From NCBI GenBank assembly GCA_001557505.1, contig LSAX01000003.1:3720001-3784000 (forward strand): DNA of 64,000 nucleotides, in the 5' to 3' direction. The stretch comes from Reticulascus tulasneorum. Lineage: Eukaryota > Ascomycota > Sordariomycetes > Glomerellales > Reticulascaceae. The stretch's first letter is position 1. Each line of letters opens with the position of its first letter. The position numbers were made by a program, and so were the translations under genes. This document shows positions 34,539 through 45,411 of this stretch, piece by piece. Under the pieces are notes generated by a model. The model was not told the DNA's origin. It saw only the letters and a list, made by a program, of their open reading frames with translations, and searched no databases.

Positions 34539-37167
34539 TTACCATTCGAGAGGCTCATCCTTCACTTCGCCCCTGTTCGTCTTGGGAACTGGGGCAGCTT
34601 CCACCTTGACCGGCCCTTTTCTTTTGAGGTATCCCGTGCCATCCAACCAAGGAGTGTATCGCGTTCTTCTCTTTTCGAACTCGCGAATCTTGCCCTCGAG
34701 CTGGGTAGTCAGACCAATATCATCAAGCCCGTTAACTAGGCAATGCTTTTTGAAACTCTCCACCTCAAACTTTCCGAGCTCCTTGCCATCAGCGGTTTTA
34801 ACCACCTGAGCAGGAAGATCAACTTCAATTTCTCTGCCTGCTTTCGCCTCGGCAGCAACCCGTTCTAGAGCATCTTTGTCCAACACCACGGGAAGCATAC
34901 TGTTTTTAAATAGATTTGTCTCGTGGATATCCGCCTTTCATAACCATATTAGAATCCATTCAGGATGTTTGCCGTCACGAGGGCGTGGAGGGATAACTTA
35001 CAAAAGATGGAGCAATAATGCAGCGGATACCGAAGTCGAGCAATGCCCAAGGCGCGTGCTCACGACTTGATCCACAACCAAAATTCTCCCCAGTCACGAC
35101 CAAGATTTTGGAGTTCCGGTACGGCTCTTGGTTGAGAATGAAGTTGGGGTTTTCTTCGTGGGTCACGCTGTCATACCGCCATTGGTGGAAAAGTGCAGTG
35201 CCGAGCCCTGAGCGTTTTATGGTCTTCAAAAACTGCTTAGGGATGATGGCATCTGTGTCGATGTTGGCTCGCTCCAAGTGTGCTGCAATGCCCTTGAGCT
35301 GCGTAAACTTGGCCATGCCGCCAGCCAGGACTGGAGCAACCGTTTCGGCACCAGCATCAACCCCAGCTTCTGGTATATCATCGATGCGATCCAAGTCTTC
35401 GTCCGTAAGAATGTCGTCCAAGTGTGGCTCATCTACTGTGATCTTAGGAGACGCTTTGGCTGGTGAGACATGTGCGGCACTGGCCACTTTTCTGACATCA
35501 GCCAGCTTGCCAACCAGAGCACATGCCGCAGCCATCACTGGTGACATGAGGTGAGTCCGGCCACCCGCACCCTGGCGGCCTTCAAAGTTGCGGTTCGACG
35601 TGGATGCGCATCGCTCCTTGGGGGAGAGAATGTCCGGGTTCCTGCAGCATCGATTTAGTCAGCTCACGCCCATACTGAGGCATAAGGTGCCACTTTGGCC
35701 AGAGGAAACTTAGACTTACATGCCAAGGCACATTGAGCAACCAGCCTCTCGCCATTCGAATCCAGCATCCGTGAAGATCTTGTCGAGGCCCTCGTCTTCA
35801 GCTTGCTTCTTGACAAGACCAGATCCGGGAACGATCATTGCGCGCTTGATATTGGCTGCAATTTTCTTCCCCTTGACGATATTCGCTGCGGCGCGTAGGT
35901 CCTCAATTCGAGCATTTGTGCAGCTACCGATGAATACCTTATCTAAAACAATGTCTTGCACTGGTGTCCCAGCTGTCAGACCCATGTACTCTAGAGCACG
36001 CCCACAGGCCTCTTTCTTGGTCGGGTCAGAGAAGTCATCTGGACCAGGGATGACGCCGGTAATGGCAACGATATCTTGGGGCGAAGTTCCCCAGGTTATA
36101 GTTGGGGCAATATCCTTCGCGTCGATGTAAACCTCTTTGTCAAACTTGGCGCCTTCGTCGGACTTGAGGGACGACCAGTATTGTATGGCATTCTTCCACT
36201 CAAGACTACCAGTTTTGGGTGCGAGAGGACGGCCCTTTAGATAGTCGAAAGTGATTTGATCTGGAGCAATCATGCCAGCCCTTGCACCACCTTCAATTGA
36301 CATGTTACAAATAGACATTCTGGCTTCCATGCTGAGCCCTCTGATGGCCGACCCGCAAAACTCGACGACACAGCCGGTTCCTCCAGCGGTGCCAATGTGG
36401 CCAATCACATGGAGAATGACGTCTTTGCTGCTAACACCAGGAGCCAACTCGCCGTCGACTTGGATTTTCATATTTTTGCTGCGCTTGGTCATCAGGGTCT
36501 GAGTCGCAAGAACGTGCTCGACTTCACTTGTCCCGATACCGAAGGCGAGAGCGCCAAATGCGCCATGGGTTGAGGTATGACTGTCACCGCACACGATGGT
36601 CGTTCCGGGAAGGGTAAACCCTTGCTCGGGACCAATAATGTGCACGATTCCTTGCCTTTTGTCATTGAGGCCGAAAAAGGTGAGCTTAAAGTCGCGCACA
36701 TTTTCCTCCAAAGTGACACATTGTATTCGAGAGTCGGCATCTTTGATGAAACTAGCGGTGTCGCTCAGGTTGGCGCGAGAAGAGGTGGGAATATTCTGCA
36801 GGCCGGCCATCAGAAATGCACAATAAAGGTAGATTGGAAAATTACTCACGTGGTCGGTGGTTGCCAGGGTGCAATCTGGTCTTCTGACTTGCCGGCCGGC
36901 ATTTCTTAGGCTTTCGAAGGCTTGCTATGCAACAGTTCGCATGAGGACGGGAGCTTGACAATCATTACGGTGTTCTTGCTTACCGGAGATGTGACTTCGT
37001 GCACGAGGTGGCGATCTGCGAGCTAAGTTAGCCTTCAGATTCTTCTCTTGACCGAGTCGAGGCTTACCAATGTAGAGCAAGACTGTGCCATCTTCCCTCT
37101 CGTCGACAATATGGTCACGCAGGACCTTGTCGTAGAGGGTTTGCGGGCTTGATACGACGCCAGGCAT
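34539..37167 (-). CDS. LEU1: 3-isopropylmalate dehydratase
   Basis: Six exons (37167-37068, 37015-36984, 36924-36850, 36795-35720, 35641-35002, 34934-34539) join to 772 aa, the normal length of the fungal fused enzyme. It converts 2-isopropylmalate to 3-isopropylmalate in leucine synthesis. The large-subunit-like part has [29 protein letters not shown], the [4Fe-4S] ligands Cys361 in GSCTNAR and Cys422/Cys425 in GCSMCLG, and [10 protein letters not shown] linker of about 60 residues with an Asp-rich stretch precedes the small (LeuD-like) swivel domain with [30 protein letters not shown] and IHETNLFKN. All active-site blocks are present. It is probably the housekeeping gene; whether it is a second copy cannot be judged from one window. 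Confidence 0.97.
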
Positions 37168-39427
37168 TGTGTAGATTTGAATAGGGACCTATCAAAGGAA
37201 AGAAAAAAAGAGAGCAGCGGTCGCAGTACAAGAAGCCCGCAGAAAAGTCCGAGCACGCTCCAGATGTTCGGCCGCGGCAAGAGCTAACGTCATCATGAAT
37301 CGCCGGTGGCCCAGCCGGCATCGGAGCGAAATTCCTCCGGCATCGGAGTGCATGCCTTCCAGCTTCACTCGATTTAGAATGGAGCAAGTCTGATTGGCCG
37401 CGAGCCTCGGCTAGCGGCACCTGTGGCGAGGTCTCACACCGAAGTTTATCCGATATGCGGGGTAGGAGAGTTGCAGATCTTGACCACATCTGGAACTGCA
37501 TGTTATCACTCCTTGTTCGGCCAGTTGAAAACCTACGAGCGATGGCGCAATAAATTCTAAGGAATTCCCAAAGGTCACTAAAGATGCAGAGTACAATTTT
37601 TGCATATGCCAAAGAAGATGTGTATACATGGCCACATAGTAGTTGTCACATAGTAGTTGTCAATTTCACAATGATGAACAGATCGACCCCGAGATACTGT
37701 CATTGATATCATAGACGGCTGCCTCTGTGGCTGTGAGACACGTTGTACGGCCGTGCTAGTGAAATAGGACCACAGATCGGACCGCAGCTACGCCCTCTCA
37801 TATAAATTTAGGTTGTTTGGCTGGGTAATGTGAAGCAAGCTACAGAACTCTGAAGCTGTTGTTCCGCGTCGCTCGTTATTCTCTAATCGTAGAGCTAATT
37901 GATTAGTAAAACCCCATATCACTCAATATCTAAAATGAATTTACATCCAACCCAAAGATTATGACACCATATATAGTAAGTATGTACACGCGTTCTGACA
38001 TTCGTCGTGACAATCCCTCCACAAGACACGACCTACCATCCAACGTCAGATTGCTCTATCCAGCCTCTGATGCTCATAGCCACATGCCGAGTTCCGAGGG
38101 GTTTCTTTGGCATTATTGGCTGAGGTGAAAGGAGAATCCTTCATCAAGACTCGATTATCGGACCTAAACTTTTCATAGGCAGGGACAATTCAATAGCCCG
38201 TCAATACCAGAAGCAGTTGTGGATAGCCATCCAACAATCGTAGGTCATTCCCGGGTTGACAGGTTTGGCGGGGGGACGTATTGACAGCTTCTCTCGGAAC
38301 TTCAATTATATCTTCATTGGATATCTTCTCCGACCATTGTCCAATTTTAAAAGTTAAGATTGGAGTACACCTAAAAGAAAGGGTCAGTCACCTGTCATCA
38401 AGGGATGGCCTGGCCGCCCATGCGGTTATGTTAACCATACAGGATTTGGTGCTTAGATGAACGAAGCGGCTTTCGACGTCTTCGATACAGTTCATGTGGC
38501 AAAAAATCTGACGGCTTACAAAACTACACCTAGTCAAAGCAGCACCGAGGTTTTCGGCAGCAGAAACCGGGAAGTTCTTTCTAGAAGGATTTGTCAATAT
38601 TTCCTCACAATGAACACTCGGTCTTCCCAAAGGAGGTATCATACACGTTTGTGCTTGTTTGCCGTTACTCGTATTATTTGTTGTTCTTGACTTGTCAGGC
38701 TGGTAATGGTCCAGCAGACTGAACCAGCTTGGCATAACTTATCAATGCGGCCGTTAGTTATTGTAGACAATTATGTCCTAATGACAGAGCGGGAACCCCA
38801 CCCCCAGGCATTATACCAGCAGTCGCATCAATGCTAAGCGGCATTTATGATGACCGGAGTTTCGAGAATCAATTGGCCAACAATAGCGGACGAATACAAA
38901 AGAGCATATGACCCGGATTCGAGGCGGAGCTGGATTGTTTGTTACAGACGGGCACGTTCCGGGTTAGTGTCCTCCTTTACCATATTAAAAATTTCTTGGT
39001 GGCGATATACAGGGAAGCTCGGAACCCGGAATACAGGGCATGGTGATCATGTTGGGATTTCGGAAATGGGTCTTCCGCCTCTGGCCATCTCGTGGCTCAT
39101 TATCCAATTAATACCACCACACATGATTGGAGCATTCAATCGGTACGAACTGGCACTGCAACGCCAAACCCCCACCAAGACTCCAAGGTCTTGGTAATTG
39201 GAGGATAATAACACTCTGGAGATGGGTTCAGATCGAAACTTGCTAACGGCCTGCTTGGCGATCCTACTTCAAGAAGGCGCTCGGTTCGAAATGGAATATA
39301 TAATGCATGTCTGCCTGGACATTACTGACGATCCCACTTTCAGAATCTGGGATTGTTTGAGTCACTATTCAAAAAGAATCATCTACTTTCGAAGGGAACA
39401 TATCTGCTTCTCAAACGCTTAGTCACG
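37168..39427. other. intergenic, 2.2 kb
   Basis: No gene recognised. A 14-nt direct repeat (acatagtagttgtc, two adjacent copies) lies at about 37634-37662. A minus-strand 115-codon frame (38735-38388) and a plus-strand frame at 38847-39197 have no motif. The right end is the promoter of the LPMO gene. Confidence 0.5.
39297..39304 (+). promoter_or_regulatory. TATA box of the AA9 LPMO gene
   Basis: The sequence tatataat stands 124 bp before the start codon at 39428, at a fitting distance for a fungal TATA element with a leader of about 90 nt. Assignment is by sequence and position only. Confidence 0.5.
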
Positions 39428-40568
39428 ATGAAGACCTCTGTACTGGTTGCGGCTATTGCTGGCGCTTCCGCAGCATCTGCCCACACAATCTTCGTTCAGC
39501 TCGAGGCGGGTGGCGTCAGGAACCCGGTTTCCCACGGTATCAGAACTCCGTCATACGATGGACCCATTACAGACGTTACCTCCAAGGACCTGGCATGCAA
39601 TGGTGGCCCGAACCCTACCACGGCGTCCGACAAGATCATCAACGTCCAAGCTGGGACGAGCGTGACCGCTGTCTGGAGACACACTCTGACTTCTGGTCCC
39701 GGAGATGTGATGGATGCAAGCCACAAAGGCCCAACCCTGGCGTATCTCAAAAAGGTTGACAGTGCGTTGAGTGATACTGGAATTGGCGGCGGCTGGTAAG
39801 ATTATCCAGTTCGATCCCTTTCCTTATTTTATTGAAGTGATTTACAGTTTGGGGCTTACAGAGTTGTCTTTAGGTTCAAGATCCAAGAAGATGGGTACAA
39901 CGGTGGTAACTGGGGCACCAGCAAGGTCATTACCAATGCTGGCCAACACGTCATTGATATCCCCAAATGCATTCCCAACGGACAGTACTTGCTGCGAGCA
40001 GAGATGATTGCTTTGCATGGCGCGGGTTCTGCAGGAGGTGCCCAGCTTTATGTAAGATATTCTCTCTCTGACAGCTAGATTCACCAGCTCATACTTCGAC
40101 AGATGGAATGCGCGCAGATCAACATCTCCGGTGGCAGTGGCAGTCTTCCAAGCACCACGTACAGTATTCCAGGCATTTATAAGGTGAGTCTAAACACTTG
40201 AAACTGCGTTACACAATGAAGTTAGTGTGCTAACGCAGTTATTATCCTAGGCTACTGACCCCGGCATCTTAATCACTATCTACTCCATGACACCCTCAAC
40301 GCAGTATGTCATCCCAGGTCCGCCAAAGTTTACCTGCGGCTCCTCAGGTGGCGGTGGCACCACTCCAACAGGAGTCCCGACCACCCTGGTTACATCAAGC
40401 AAGCCGACTTCGACAACCAGTACCCCACCTGCTGCAACAACTTCAGCATCTGGTTGCATTGCGGCTCAGTTTACTCAGTGCGGAGGAGTTGGTTGGTCCG
40501 GATGTACTACTTGCGCGAGCCCGTACACTTGCAAGAAGTCGGGCGACTACTATTCTCAGTGTTTATAA
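39428..40568 (+). CDS. AA9 lytic polysaccharide monooxygenase with CBM1
   Basis: Four exons (39428-39795, 39874-40051, 40103-40183, 40251-40568) give 314 aa. An 18-residue signal peptide ends so that the mature chain begins with His19 ([11 protein letters not shown]), the N-terminal half of the copper histidine brace. The second brace residue is His99 in [12 protein letters not shown]. Other AA9 blocks are [24 protein letters not shown] and GAQLYMECAQI, where Tyr and Cys are conserved. A Thr/Ser/Pro-rich linker (about residues 235-277) leads to a full C-terminal CBM1 (about 278-314) with [13 protein letters not shown] and YYSQCL. It is secreted and oxidatively cuts cellulose or related glucans, held to cellulose by the CBM1. 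Confidence 0.97.
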
Positions 40569-41271
40569 AGAACTCACAAGAGACTTGGGACGAAGCGCAT
40601 ATCGTCGTGTATATATTGGCAGTTTTGTGCATGGTTCGTGGTTTTGTGCATCATAGATAGCCGCAATGAATATTACCTAGACATAAAAGTGTTCTTGCAT
40701 TGCTCGCAATGACTCCAGTAGTGTAATTTATTGAGCCTTTTCCGTTCTCTTCACTAGACCAGGGACGACTGACCGTTCGTCCTTCTTGCGTCCTCAACTC
40801 AAGAGATAAGTGGTATTTGACATATAGCTGAGCCGAAATAGATCATATTCGTTCCATAAGACGGAAACCTGTCGAAGGGTTGCATCTATATCTTCAATTA
40901 GCCTGTGCGATATTCCAAGAAGAGTCCACTTGCCGAAGTGGTTGACCAAGACATTTTGAAGTACACTGCTAGAGCAGATTTACGGGGCCTACTTGAGGAA
41001 TGAAATCAGTAATTAGCTGAGAATAGTGATCATTGAGAATATGTTGACTAGGATATCAGGAATGAGCAAACAAGATGAATTAAATCATCAAATTCTATGA
41101 GAAAGGCGTCATGAGATGGAAGGTAGACGCTGGTGGCCGTATTTAGGGGACGGACAACAGTGGAGCTAGGCCTATCTATCCACAAGGGGCACTGAAACTA
41201 GGATCTGGCTAGTCACGAGCAGACCATCTTAAATATATATTTTTAAATGTGAGCATTCAAACCAATAAGAA
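40569..41271. other. intergenic, LPMO to tRNA
   Basis: I see no gene. It holds the 3' flank of the LPMO gene; otherwise featureless AT-rich DNA. Confidence 0.6.
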
Positions 41272-41354
41272 GCGACAATGGTTTAGTGGTAAAATTTGTG
41301 CTTGCCATCCTAGGAAAAGTGCACGAGCCCTGGGTTCGATTCCCAGTTGTCGCA
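41272..41354 (+). tRNA. tRNA-Gly (GCC) with intron
   Basis: The acceptor arms gcgacaa and ttgtcgc pair fully, followed by discriminator A. The D arm has ggtttagtggtaaaa, and the T arm ctggg-ttcgatt-cccag is perfect. The anticodon stem gtgc/gcac holds loop ttgccat, giving anticodon GCC. Twelve extra bases (about 41310-41321) stand just 3' of the anticodon, the normal place for a nuclear tRNA intron. Length is 83 nt including the intron. B-box ggttcgattcc is intact. Confidence 0.95.
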
Positions 41355-41757
41355 AACTTCTTTTTTTGCATATTTTTCTCAAGATATATCCTGAAGTCCT
41401 CGTCTTCTTTTCATGAAGACCGAATAGTCCGGGATTTTACCAAATCTACAAAGTAGAGGAAGCTATAACAGGCGACCTGGGCATCGCTTTTTTTTCTCAC
41501 CTCATTGTAACTGTGTTGAGATGTGCCGCAGAGACGACTCTTGGCAGCTGGCGCGCCTGCTGGGAGTCACACCGGGTTCACTGCTTCACTGAAAGCAGAT
41601 TGAGAACGGAGGACAGATTACGTTTCCAGCCGGTAGAGCCGAAGTGGAAAACAATTCCCCCCCCCAAAAAAAAAAAAAAAAAAAAAAAAAATTCCTTTCG
41701 GCTGGGAATTGAAGAAAAAAAAGAATTAAAGGCACAAAGTCCAAAAATTTAATTTAT
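41355..41757. other. spacer between inverted tRNA-Gly genes
   Basis: 403 bp with no gene. It contains a run of nine C followed by 26 A (41657-41691), adjacent to more A-rich DNA. The two ends adjoin the 3' ends of the convergent tRNA genes; T-rich tracts just after the first tRNA (about 41360-41377) would serve as its Pol III terminator. Confidence 0.7.
41657..41691. repeat. C9-A26 homopolymer tract
   Basis: Nine C followed by 26 A on the plus strand. Read from the minus strand it is a long T run, but it lies 3' of the plus-strand tRNA and beyond the end of the minus-strand tRNA, so it may help terminate Pol III or be a poly(A) scar from a retrotransposed sequence. Confidence 0.8.
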
Positions 41758-41840
41758 TGCGACAACTGGGAATCGAACCCAGGGCTCGTGCACTTTTCCT
41801 AGGATGGCAAGCACAAATTTTACCACTAAACCATTGTCGC
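41758..41840 (-). tRNA. tRNA-Gly (GCC) with intron, inverted copy
   Basis: Its reverse complement is identical over all 83 bases, intron included, to the tRNA at 41272-41354. Anticodon GCC, perfect acceptor and T stems. The two genes point at each other. Flanking DNA outside the genes is not similar beyond a few bases. Confidence 0.95.
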
Positions 41841-42465
41841 TACTTTTTGTTGTGGAGTTCACCGATAATTCCTCTCATATAACCTTGCTGTGTCGCCTTT
41901 GACTCGTGTCTCCATTACTCTCGATCCATCTCCTTTGAGCAGCAGAAAACTGCATCTTTATACTTTTCTTGAATTACAGCCAATCCATTTACAAATGAGA
42001 TTTACAGCATACAGTCAGAGCTATCTTGAGGAGCATGCTACCATCTACATCGGGATGGAGCTGCACCCATATTCAGGATATGGTAGCTGCGAGCAGTTCC
42101 AGGAACCACCTCGGCGGTCGAGCAGCTGAAGTACGCTTCCCCGACCCACGCATGCAACATTGCGCCAGCCGACAATACAGCCACATAGCCAGCAGAAGAG
42201 CCAGGGTTCGCCGGCATTATTAGAACTTGTGGCGAGTTCGTAGTGTTTATAATGATTATCTTTTTGATAGCTTTATCTTGCAAACGCTAGAATTAAGATA
42301 CACTGTGATACCAACATGCAGGGAAGATGCCAATCTTGATTTACGTCCATATCATAATCTCATCGAACCAAAGGGCCCTGCAGTTTCACCCGAGACTCCG
42401 CGCCCCAAAAAGGCGCTTCATACAGAACTTGGCTTCGAGATAATCTACTTGCCACTCCACGGCAG
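41841..42465. other. intergenic, tRNA to Gln-rich gene
   Basis: No gene recognised. It holds the 3' flank of the Gln-rich gene. Frames here are shadows or short. Confidence 0.6.
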
Positions 42466-45411
42466 CTAATACTGCTGCTGTTGCACATATACCTGCTGCA
42501 CTTGTGGCATATACTGCGCGCCTGGTGTCGGAGCGGGTGTGTATGGTGCCTGACCCTGAGGAGGCGGGGGTGGTGCATTCCACCGCTTTTGAGCATAATC
42601 ATCCTCGCCTTGGGGATTCGTTTGTGGAGGGAAATAGCTGGATGCTGTGTGTTGATGCGTTGGCTGGGAGAAGGGCTGAGACAATGGGGTCGGTGCAGGT
42701 GTATACGCAAGTTGCTGTGACTGTTGCTGTGGTTGCTGCTGCTGTTGCGTTTGATATTGTTGCTGCTGTGGAGGGGCTGGGTAATAACTCTGCTGTTGAG
42801 GTGCAGGCGTTTGGTAATTCTGCTGAGGTGGAGGCGGGTAAAGCTTCTGCTGTTGAAGTGAAGGCTGTTGATAGTTTTGTTGTTGAGGTTGTTGAAAAGT
42901 CTGTTGCTGCGGCTGTTGTGGTTGCTGGGGTTGCTGATAAGTCTGTTGTTGGGGTGGAGGTTGCTGGTAGTTCTGTTGTTGAGGTTGAGGCTGTTGATAG
43001 TTCTGCTGAGGTTGAGGAGTTTGATACGATGCCTGCTGTTGGTATTGTGGTTCAGGGACCACCGGGCCTTGGCCAACATAGCTTTTCCCATAGTTCTGCT
43101 TCGACTCTGGAGGTGTATTGTTCGATGTGGGCGGAGGAGGAAAGTGCATTGGCAGTTGAGCGTGCTGTTGCTGTTGAGGAGGCGGGGAGGAGTAGGTCGT
43201 CGATGGCGTTTGGGCGGGAGTAAATTGCTGGGGGGACGGGAAAGAGTAGGACGTTCCTGGAGTCGGAGCAGGAGTATATTGCTGAGGGGGAGGGAAGCCG
43301 TATATTGACCCTGGTGTTGGAGCTGGGGTATATTGTTGGGTAGTTTGAGGTTCTTGGTATGTTGAAATAACGGCATTGCTTGGGGCCGGGTACGGTGACG
43401 GTGGTGGTGGCATTTGCGCCGAGTACTGCGAGGCAGCTGTTTGCTGTTCTTGCAAGGGGGTTGGGTATTGTTGTTGGTTTGCCTGCTGGGAGTAATCTTG
43501 TGGTGGTGGCTGTTGCGACGCTAAGGTTGGCTGTGTGATATTTTCTGCGTGAACAGGTGCCGGTGCTGGGTTGTAGACAGCGGTGGGCTGTGGCGACTCC
43601 ATTACCTTGTGGGACGAATCGGTGATACTTGCACTTTGTGGCTGGGCTTGATTCGATTCGTAATGTTGTGCGGGCGGTTGGGAGATCGACTGAGTCCGTT
43701 CGTGGAACTGAGGCTGGTGTTCTGGCTGTGAAGCCTGAGCGGTTTGATCGTGCTGCTGTTGATGCTGGTCCAGTTGTCGCTGCTGCGGCGGCTGTTGGAG
43801 ATACTCATGTTGCTGATGTTGCTCCTGGCATGGTTGTTGATAGGATTGTTGTTGCTGCTGCTGATACTGCTGCTCGTGATACTGCTGCTCATGATGCTGC
43901 TGCGGTTGGGACTCTTGCGACTGAGGCTGCAGAGGTTGCTCATGCTGCGGTTGTAGATACAATTGTTGCTGCGGCGGCGGCTGCTGTTGTTGAAGATCCC
44001 GTTGGTGCAGGTGCTGTTGGTGTTGCAGTTGTTGATTCTGCAATTGTTGATTCTGCAATTGTTGATTCTGCAATTGTTGATTCTGCAATTTTTGGTCCTG
44101 CAATTGTCGTTGCTGTAGATCCTGATGCTCTTGCTGCTGGTCTTGACGCTCCTGTTCTTGGCGTTGCTGCTGTTGGGAGGCTGGAGTCTGTGGCGGAAGT
44201 GATTCCAACATGCTCTTCATATCGTAGGTGGCATGCACGGGACTGGGGGCGTAAATTGGAGCCGGTGTCTGTGAAACGTGTTGTTGAGGAGATTGGTATT
44301 GTGTGTTTTGCTGATAATGCTGGACCTGCTCTTGAACTTGCTGTTGTCCGCGATCTGCGAATGGCTGAGGCGGGGACTCAACAACGGCCTGTGCAACGTA
44401 GCCCTGGCCTGTTTGATTCTGATCCTGAGGTTGAGGAATCGGTGCAGGAGAAGAGAATGAAGCCGCGATCTCGTGATGCTGTGGCTGAGGCTGCTGTTGC
44501 TGCTGATATTGCTGAGGTTGATGCTCAGGCTGTTGCTGTTGCTGAGGCTGTTGCTGAGGTTGTTGCTGATATTGCTGATGCTGAGCTTGGGAGGGATCGT
44601 AGTACTGCGTTGTGTACTGCTGTTCTGAACCTGGCTGTCCTGCAAAATGCTGTTGTGGCTGTTCCTGAACATATACCATTGGCGCCTTGGAGTCTGACAC
44701 GAATGGAACGGACGGGTTTGCGGTATAGCTTGGAGGTGGCGGCATGTGGTCGCCATAGCCGTAGGGGTACGCCGGTGGTGGTTGAGCCCAGCTGGTTCCG
44801 GCGTTATTGTATGTTTGAGGATTGTATGTTTGAGGGTTGTACGGCTGTACTGAGTAGCCAGCTTCGGCTGCCTTCGCATCCTGGACTGCTTGGAAAGTCC
44901 CTGCGGCCTGGAACGCCTTGAATGCGTCCTTTTTCTTCAAATGGCTCGTATGTGCGTGTTCTATCCCCATCCCCACTCCGTCAAGGGCGGCGTGCGAGAC
45001 GATCTTGATGGCCATTTCATTCTCCACTATGGCCGAGATGCCATGCTCCGCTCCGGCGGTCGCGACCGCGTCGGCGCCCATAGTGCCCACGCCCAGCGTC
45101 ACCACGCCGATGGTCCCGCTGACCGCCATGCTGCCCAGGACGTCGCGTTTGCGGGTGTTGTGCGTGGCGCCGTGTCTCTGTAAGTGGGCCTCGATGATCT
45201 CACGCTTCTTGCGCGCGTTGTGGATGGCCGGCGCGGCCATGCCGACACCGATGAGAGACACGCCCAACGTGAAAGGGACTGCGATGCCGGATATGGCTGT
45301 GGAGGTGGAGGCGCCGGAAATGAGACGTGTGTAGTGCTCCCACTCGCGCTGGAGCTCCTCGGGCGTCAAGCCGTTGCATTTTGCGTCGTAGGCCTTGAAG
45401 TCGAAAGGCAT
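42466..45411 (-). CDS. Gln/Pro-rich protein with N-terminal hydrophobic domain
   Basis: One intronless frame; Met at 45411 (MPFDFKAYDAKCNGLTPEEL) gives 981 aa, with a further in-frame Met 8 codons upstream at 45435. Residues 1-170 form a conserved-looking domain with two Gly/Ala-rich hydrophobic segments (STAISGIAVPFTLGVSLIG and GTIGVVTLGVGTMGADAVA) seen in uncharacterised fungal proteins. The rest is low-complexity: Gln tracts, QNQQL repeats, and at the C-terminal side YTPAPTPGS and NYQQPQPQQQ repeats. It is likely a membrane-associated protein with a long disordered, prion-like tail. Function unknown. Long frames on the other strand (for example 43629-44921) are composition shadows. Confidence 0.85.
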   Translation of the reverse strand: MPFDFKAYDAKCNGLTPEELQREWEHYTRLISGASTSTAISGIAVPFTLGVSLIGVGMAAPAIHNARKKREIIEAHLQRHGATHNTRKRDVLGSMAVSGTIGVVTLGVGTMGADAVATAGAEHGISAIVENEMAIKIVSHAALDGVGMGIEHAHTSHLKKKDAFKAFQAAGTFQAVQDAKAAEAGYSVQPYNPQTYNPQTYNNAGTSWAQPPPAYPYGYGDHMPPPPSYTANPSVPFVSDSKAPMVYVQEQPQQHFAGQPGSEQQYTTQYYDPSQAQHQQYQQQPQQQPQQQQQPEHQPQQYQQQQQPQPQHHEIAASFSSPAPIPQPQDQNQTGQGYVAQAVVESPPQPFADRGQQQVQEQVQHYQQNTQYQSPQQHVSQTPAPIYAPSPVHATYDMKSMLESLPPQTPASQQQQRQEQERQDQQQEHQDLQQRQLQDQKLQNQQLQNQQLQNQQLQNQQLQHQQHLHQRDLQQQQPPPQQQLYLQPQHEQPLQPQSQESQPQQHHEQQYHEQQYQQQQQQSYQQPCQEQHQQHEYLQQPPQQRQLDQHQQQHDQTAQASQPEHQPQFHERTQSISQPPAQHYESNQAQPQSASITDSSHKVMESPQPTAVYNPAPAPVHAENITQPTLASQQPPPQDYSQQANQQQYPTPLQEQQTAASQYSAQMPPPPSPYPAPSNAVISTYQEPQTTQQYTPAPTPGSIYGFPPPQQYTPAPTPGTSYSFPSPQQFTPAQTPSTTYSSPPPQQQQHAQLPMHFPPPPTSNNTPPESKQNYGKSYVGQGPVVPEPQYQQQASYQTPQPQQNYQQPQPQQQNYQQPPPQQQTYQQPQQPQQPQQQTFQQPQQQNYQQPSLQQQKLYPPPPQQNYQTPAPQQQSYYPAPPQQQQYQTQQQQQPQQQSQQLAYTPAPTPLSQPFSQPTHQHTASSYFPPQTNPQGEDDYAQKRWNAPPPPPQGQAPYTPAPTPGAQYMPQVQQVYVQQQQY
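44026..44100 (-). repeat. 15-nt tandem repeat coding QNQQL
   Basis: Five units of 15 nt in a row; three internal units (44041-44085) are identical and the outer ones differ by one or a few bases. Read on the minus strand they encode repeated Gln-Asn-Gln-Gln-Leu. Near identity at DNA level points to recent slippage or unequal exchange, so copy number may vary between strains. Confidence 0.9.

Noticed and set aside
35018..35554. 178-codon plus-strand frame
   Set aside because: Shadow of the Leu1 exon on the other strand.
41657..41691. Poly(A) tract as proof of a retrotransposon
   Set aside because: No element body, no target-site duplication identified and no reverse-transcriptase sequence nearby; left only as a possibility.
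42360..43376. 338-codon minus-strand frame rich in Asn, Ser, His and Arg
   Set aside because: It is a shifted frame of the Gln/Pro-rich repeats and runs past the real stop; no domain.
43629..44921. 430-codon plus-strand frame opposite the Gln-rich gene
   Set aside because: Gln codons CAG/CAA read backwards give Leu/Cys/Val/Ala-type codons without stops, so long antisense frames are expected. It is low-complexity and has no start context or motif.
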